Assembly (NCBI RefSeq): GCF_000429825.1 | Contig: NZ_KE386956.1 | Span: 105,506-169,505, forward strand | DNA from: Cohnella thermotolerans DSM 17683 | GTDB lineage: Bacteria; Bacillota; Bacilli; Paenibacillales; Paenibacillaceae | Length of the DNA stretch: 64,000 bases | Direction: 5' to 3' | In this document: piece after piece, positions 63,551 through 64,000 of the stretch | Position numbering within the stretch: position 1 is the first letter of the stretch | Layout: every line of letters begins with the position of its first letter | Made by a program: the position numbers and the translations under genes | Notes under the pieces: model-generated | The model's input: the letters and a program-made list of their open reading frames with translations, nothing else | The model's database searches: none | Told to the model about the DNA's origin: nothing

Positions 63551-64000
63551 TGTCTATCGTAAAATAAAATTACCCTAAATGATCAAATCGAACTACCCCA
63601 AAAAATCGTGTAATATTACCCCTCTTGATCGTCTCGGGTAAAACGAACGCAGATAGAGATTCCGATACCCTTTGTAACGAATTAGCGAAGGGTGCGGGGA
63701 CGGGAGATGCTGAAGATGAGTCAGATCGAGACGATCAAAGATTTGCAGGCGATGGGGCTGGGGCCCGTCGCAATCGCCGAGCGGTTGAACATCACACGGA
63801 AGACGGTTAGCAAATACATGGCGGTCGACGCGTTTGAGGCGAAGCCGAAAAAAAGCGGAGCGGAGCAACCCTCGAAGCTCGATCCGTTTAAGCCGCTGAT
63901 TCAAGAATGGCTTGAAGAGGATCGCAAAAATCGGTACAAGCAGCGTCACACGGCGATGCGTATCCATAAGCGCCTGCTCGCCGAATGCGAAGATTACGAT
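63551..64000 (+). mobile_element. IS21-like element 2 (partial, right side outside the window)
   Basis: A TGTCTATCG-type end at 63551 is followed by repeated TTACCC/CTACCCC/TTACCCC units (about 63570-63622), the multiple terminal repeats of IS21 elements. It is in the opposite orientation to element 1 and lies inside its istA. The element continues beyond 64000. Confidence 0.7.
63716..64000 (+). CDS. istA: IS21 family transposase IstA, 3' end cut by the window
   Basis: The first 95 residues are visible: MSQIETIKDLQAMGLGPVAIA, then RLNITRKTVSKYM (a helix-turn-helix), and SKLDPFKPLIQEWLEEDRKN with RHTAMRIHKRLLAE, the standard IstA N-terminus. ATG 63716 fits the GGGAG at 63702; ATG 63707 is also in frame. 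The DDE domain lies outside the window, so intactness cannot be judged. Confidence 0.85.
   Translation, partial: MSQIETIKDLQAMGLGPVAIAERLNITRKTVSKYMAVDAFEAKPKKSGAEQPSKLDPFKPLIQEWLEEDRKNRYKQRHTAMRIHKRLLAECEDYD

Overview
The window looks like chromosome from a high-GC, spore-forming member of the Paenibacillaceae (Cohnella/Paenibacillus type). Three things point there: two gene blocks keep the Bacillus subtilis order (tsaE-tsaB-rimI-tsaD / ydiF / moaC / tatA-tatC / groES-groEL, and lipoprotein / alr / ndoAI-ndoA ... tex / cmpA / sprT), a spore-cortex gene (cmpA) is present, and the DNA is GC-rich with GGAGG ribosome binding sites and frequent TTG/GTG starts. The genus is inferred, not proven.

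Layout. 1-3.7 kb: a partial MOSC protein, then the overlapping t6A-tRNA cluster tsaE-tsaB-rimI-tsaD. 3.9-7.8 kb: a YtrA-type GntR regulator with its ABC transporter and an exported protein, behind a promoter carrying two GTGTA-N12-TACAC operators, then a DUF2500 protein. 7.8-8.3 kb: a non-coding stretch with six co-oriented DnaA-box-like 9-mers. 8.3-18 kb: ABC-F protein YdiF, 5-formyl-THF cyclo-ligase, three molybdenum-cofactor-related genes, tatA-tatC, a minimal chemoreceptor and CIRCE-controlled groES-groEL. 18-23.5 kb: a CcdC-like membrane protein with a third YtrA-type operator, a citrate-synthase-family gene, and two Gfo/Idh/MocA dehydrogenases around an AraC regulator.

23.6-31.4 kb is the most unusual part. 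A metNIQ-type ABC transporter, behind a leader with terminator/antiterminator potential, diverges from a three-gene set: a DszA/NtaA-like flavin monooxygenase, an aldo/keto reductase, and a 733-residue protein that joins a DszB-like (NMT1/SsuA fold) domain to a DszC/SfnB-like flavoprotein domain. Together they suggest organosulfur scavenging. A decayed piece of another flavoprotein of the acyl-CoA dehydrogenase superfamily lies at 34.75-35.06 kb next to a tRNA-Lys gene.

31.4-45.6 kb: a second ABC-F protein, a tRNA-Lys(CTT), a five-gene two-component/ABC system with the make-up of the linearmycin-resistance lnrJKLMN locus, a DHDPS-family aldolase, an SRPBCC/AraC divergent pair, an AI-2E family transporter and a YdcC-like lipoprotein. 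45.8-53.7 kb: alr, the ndoAI-ndoA toxin-antitoxin pair, and a fructose PTS operon that carries its own HPr and Enzyme I. 53.7-55.1 kb: two broken genes (a YhgE/Pip-like permease and a TetR regulator).

55.3-61 kb: tex, cmpA, sprT, corA and two tRNA groups (Asn-Ser; Glu-Lys-Leu). 61.4-64 kb is mobile debris beside tRNA-Leu: an integrase gene broken by a frameshift, a stop codon and an IS insertion at its 5' end; an IS21-like element with intact istB; and a second IS21-like element, in opposite orientation, inserted into istA of the first.
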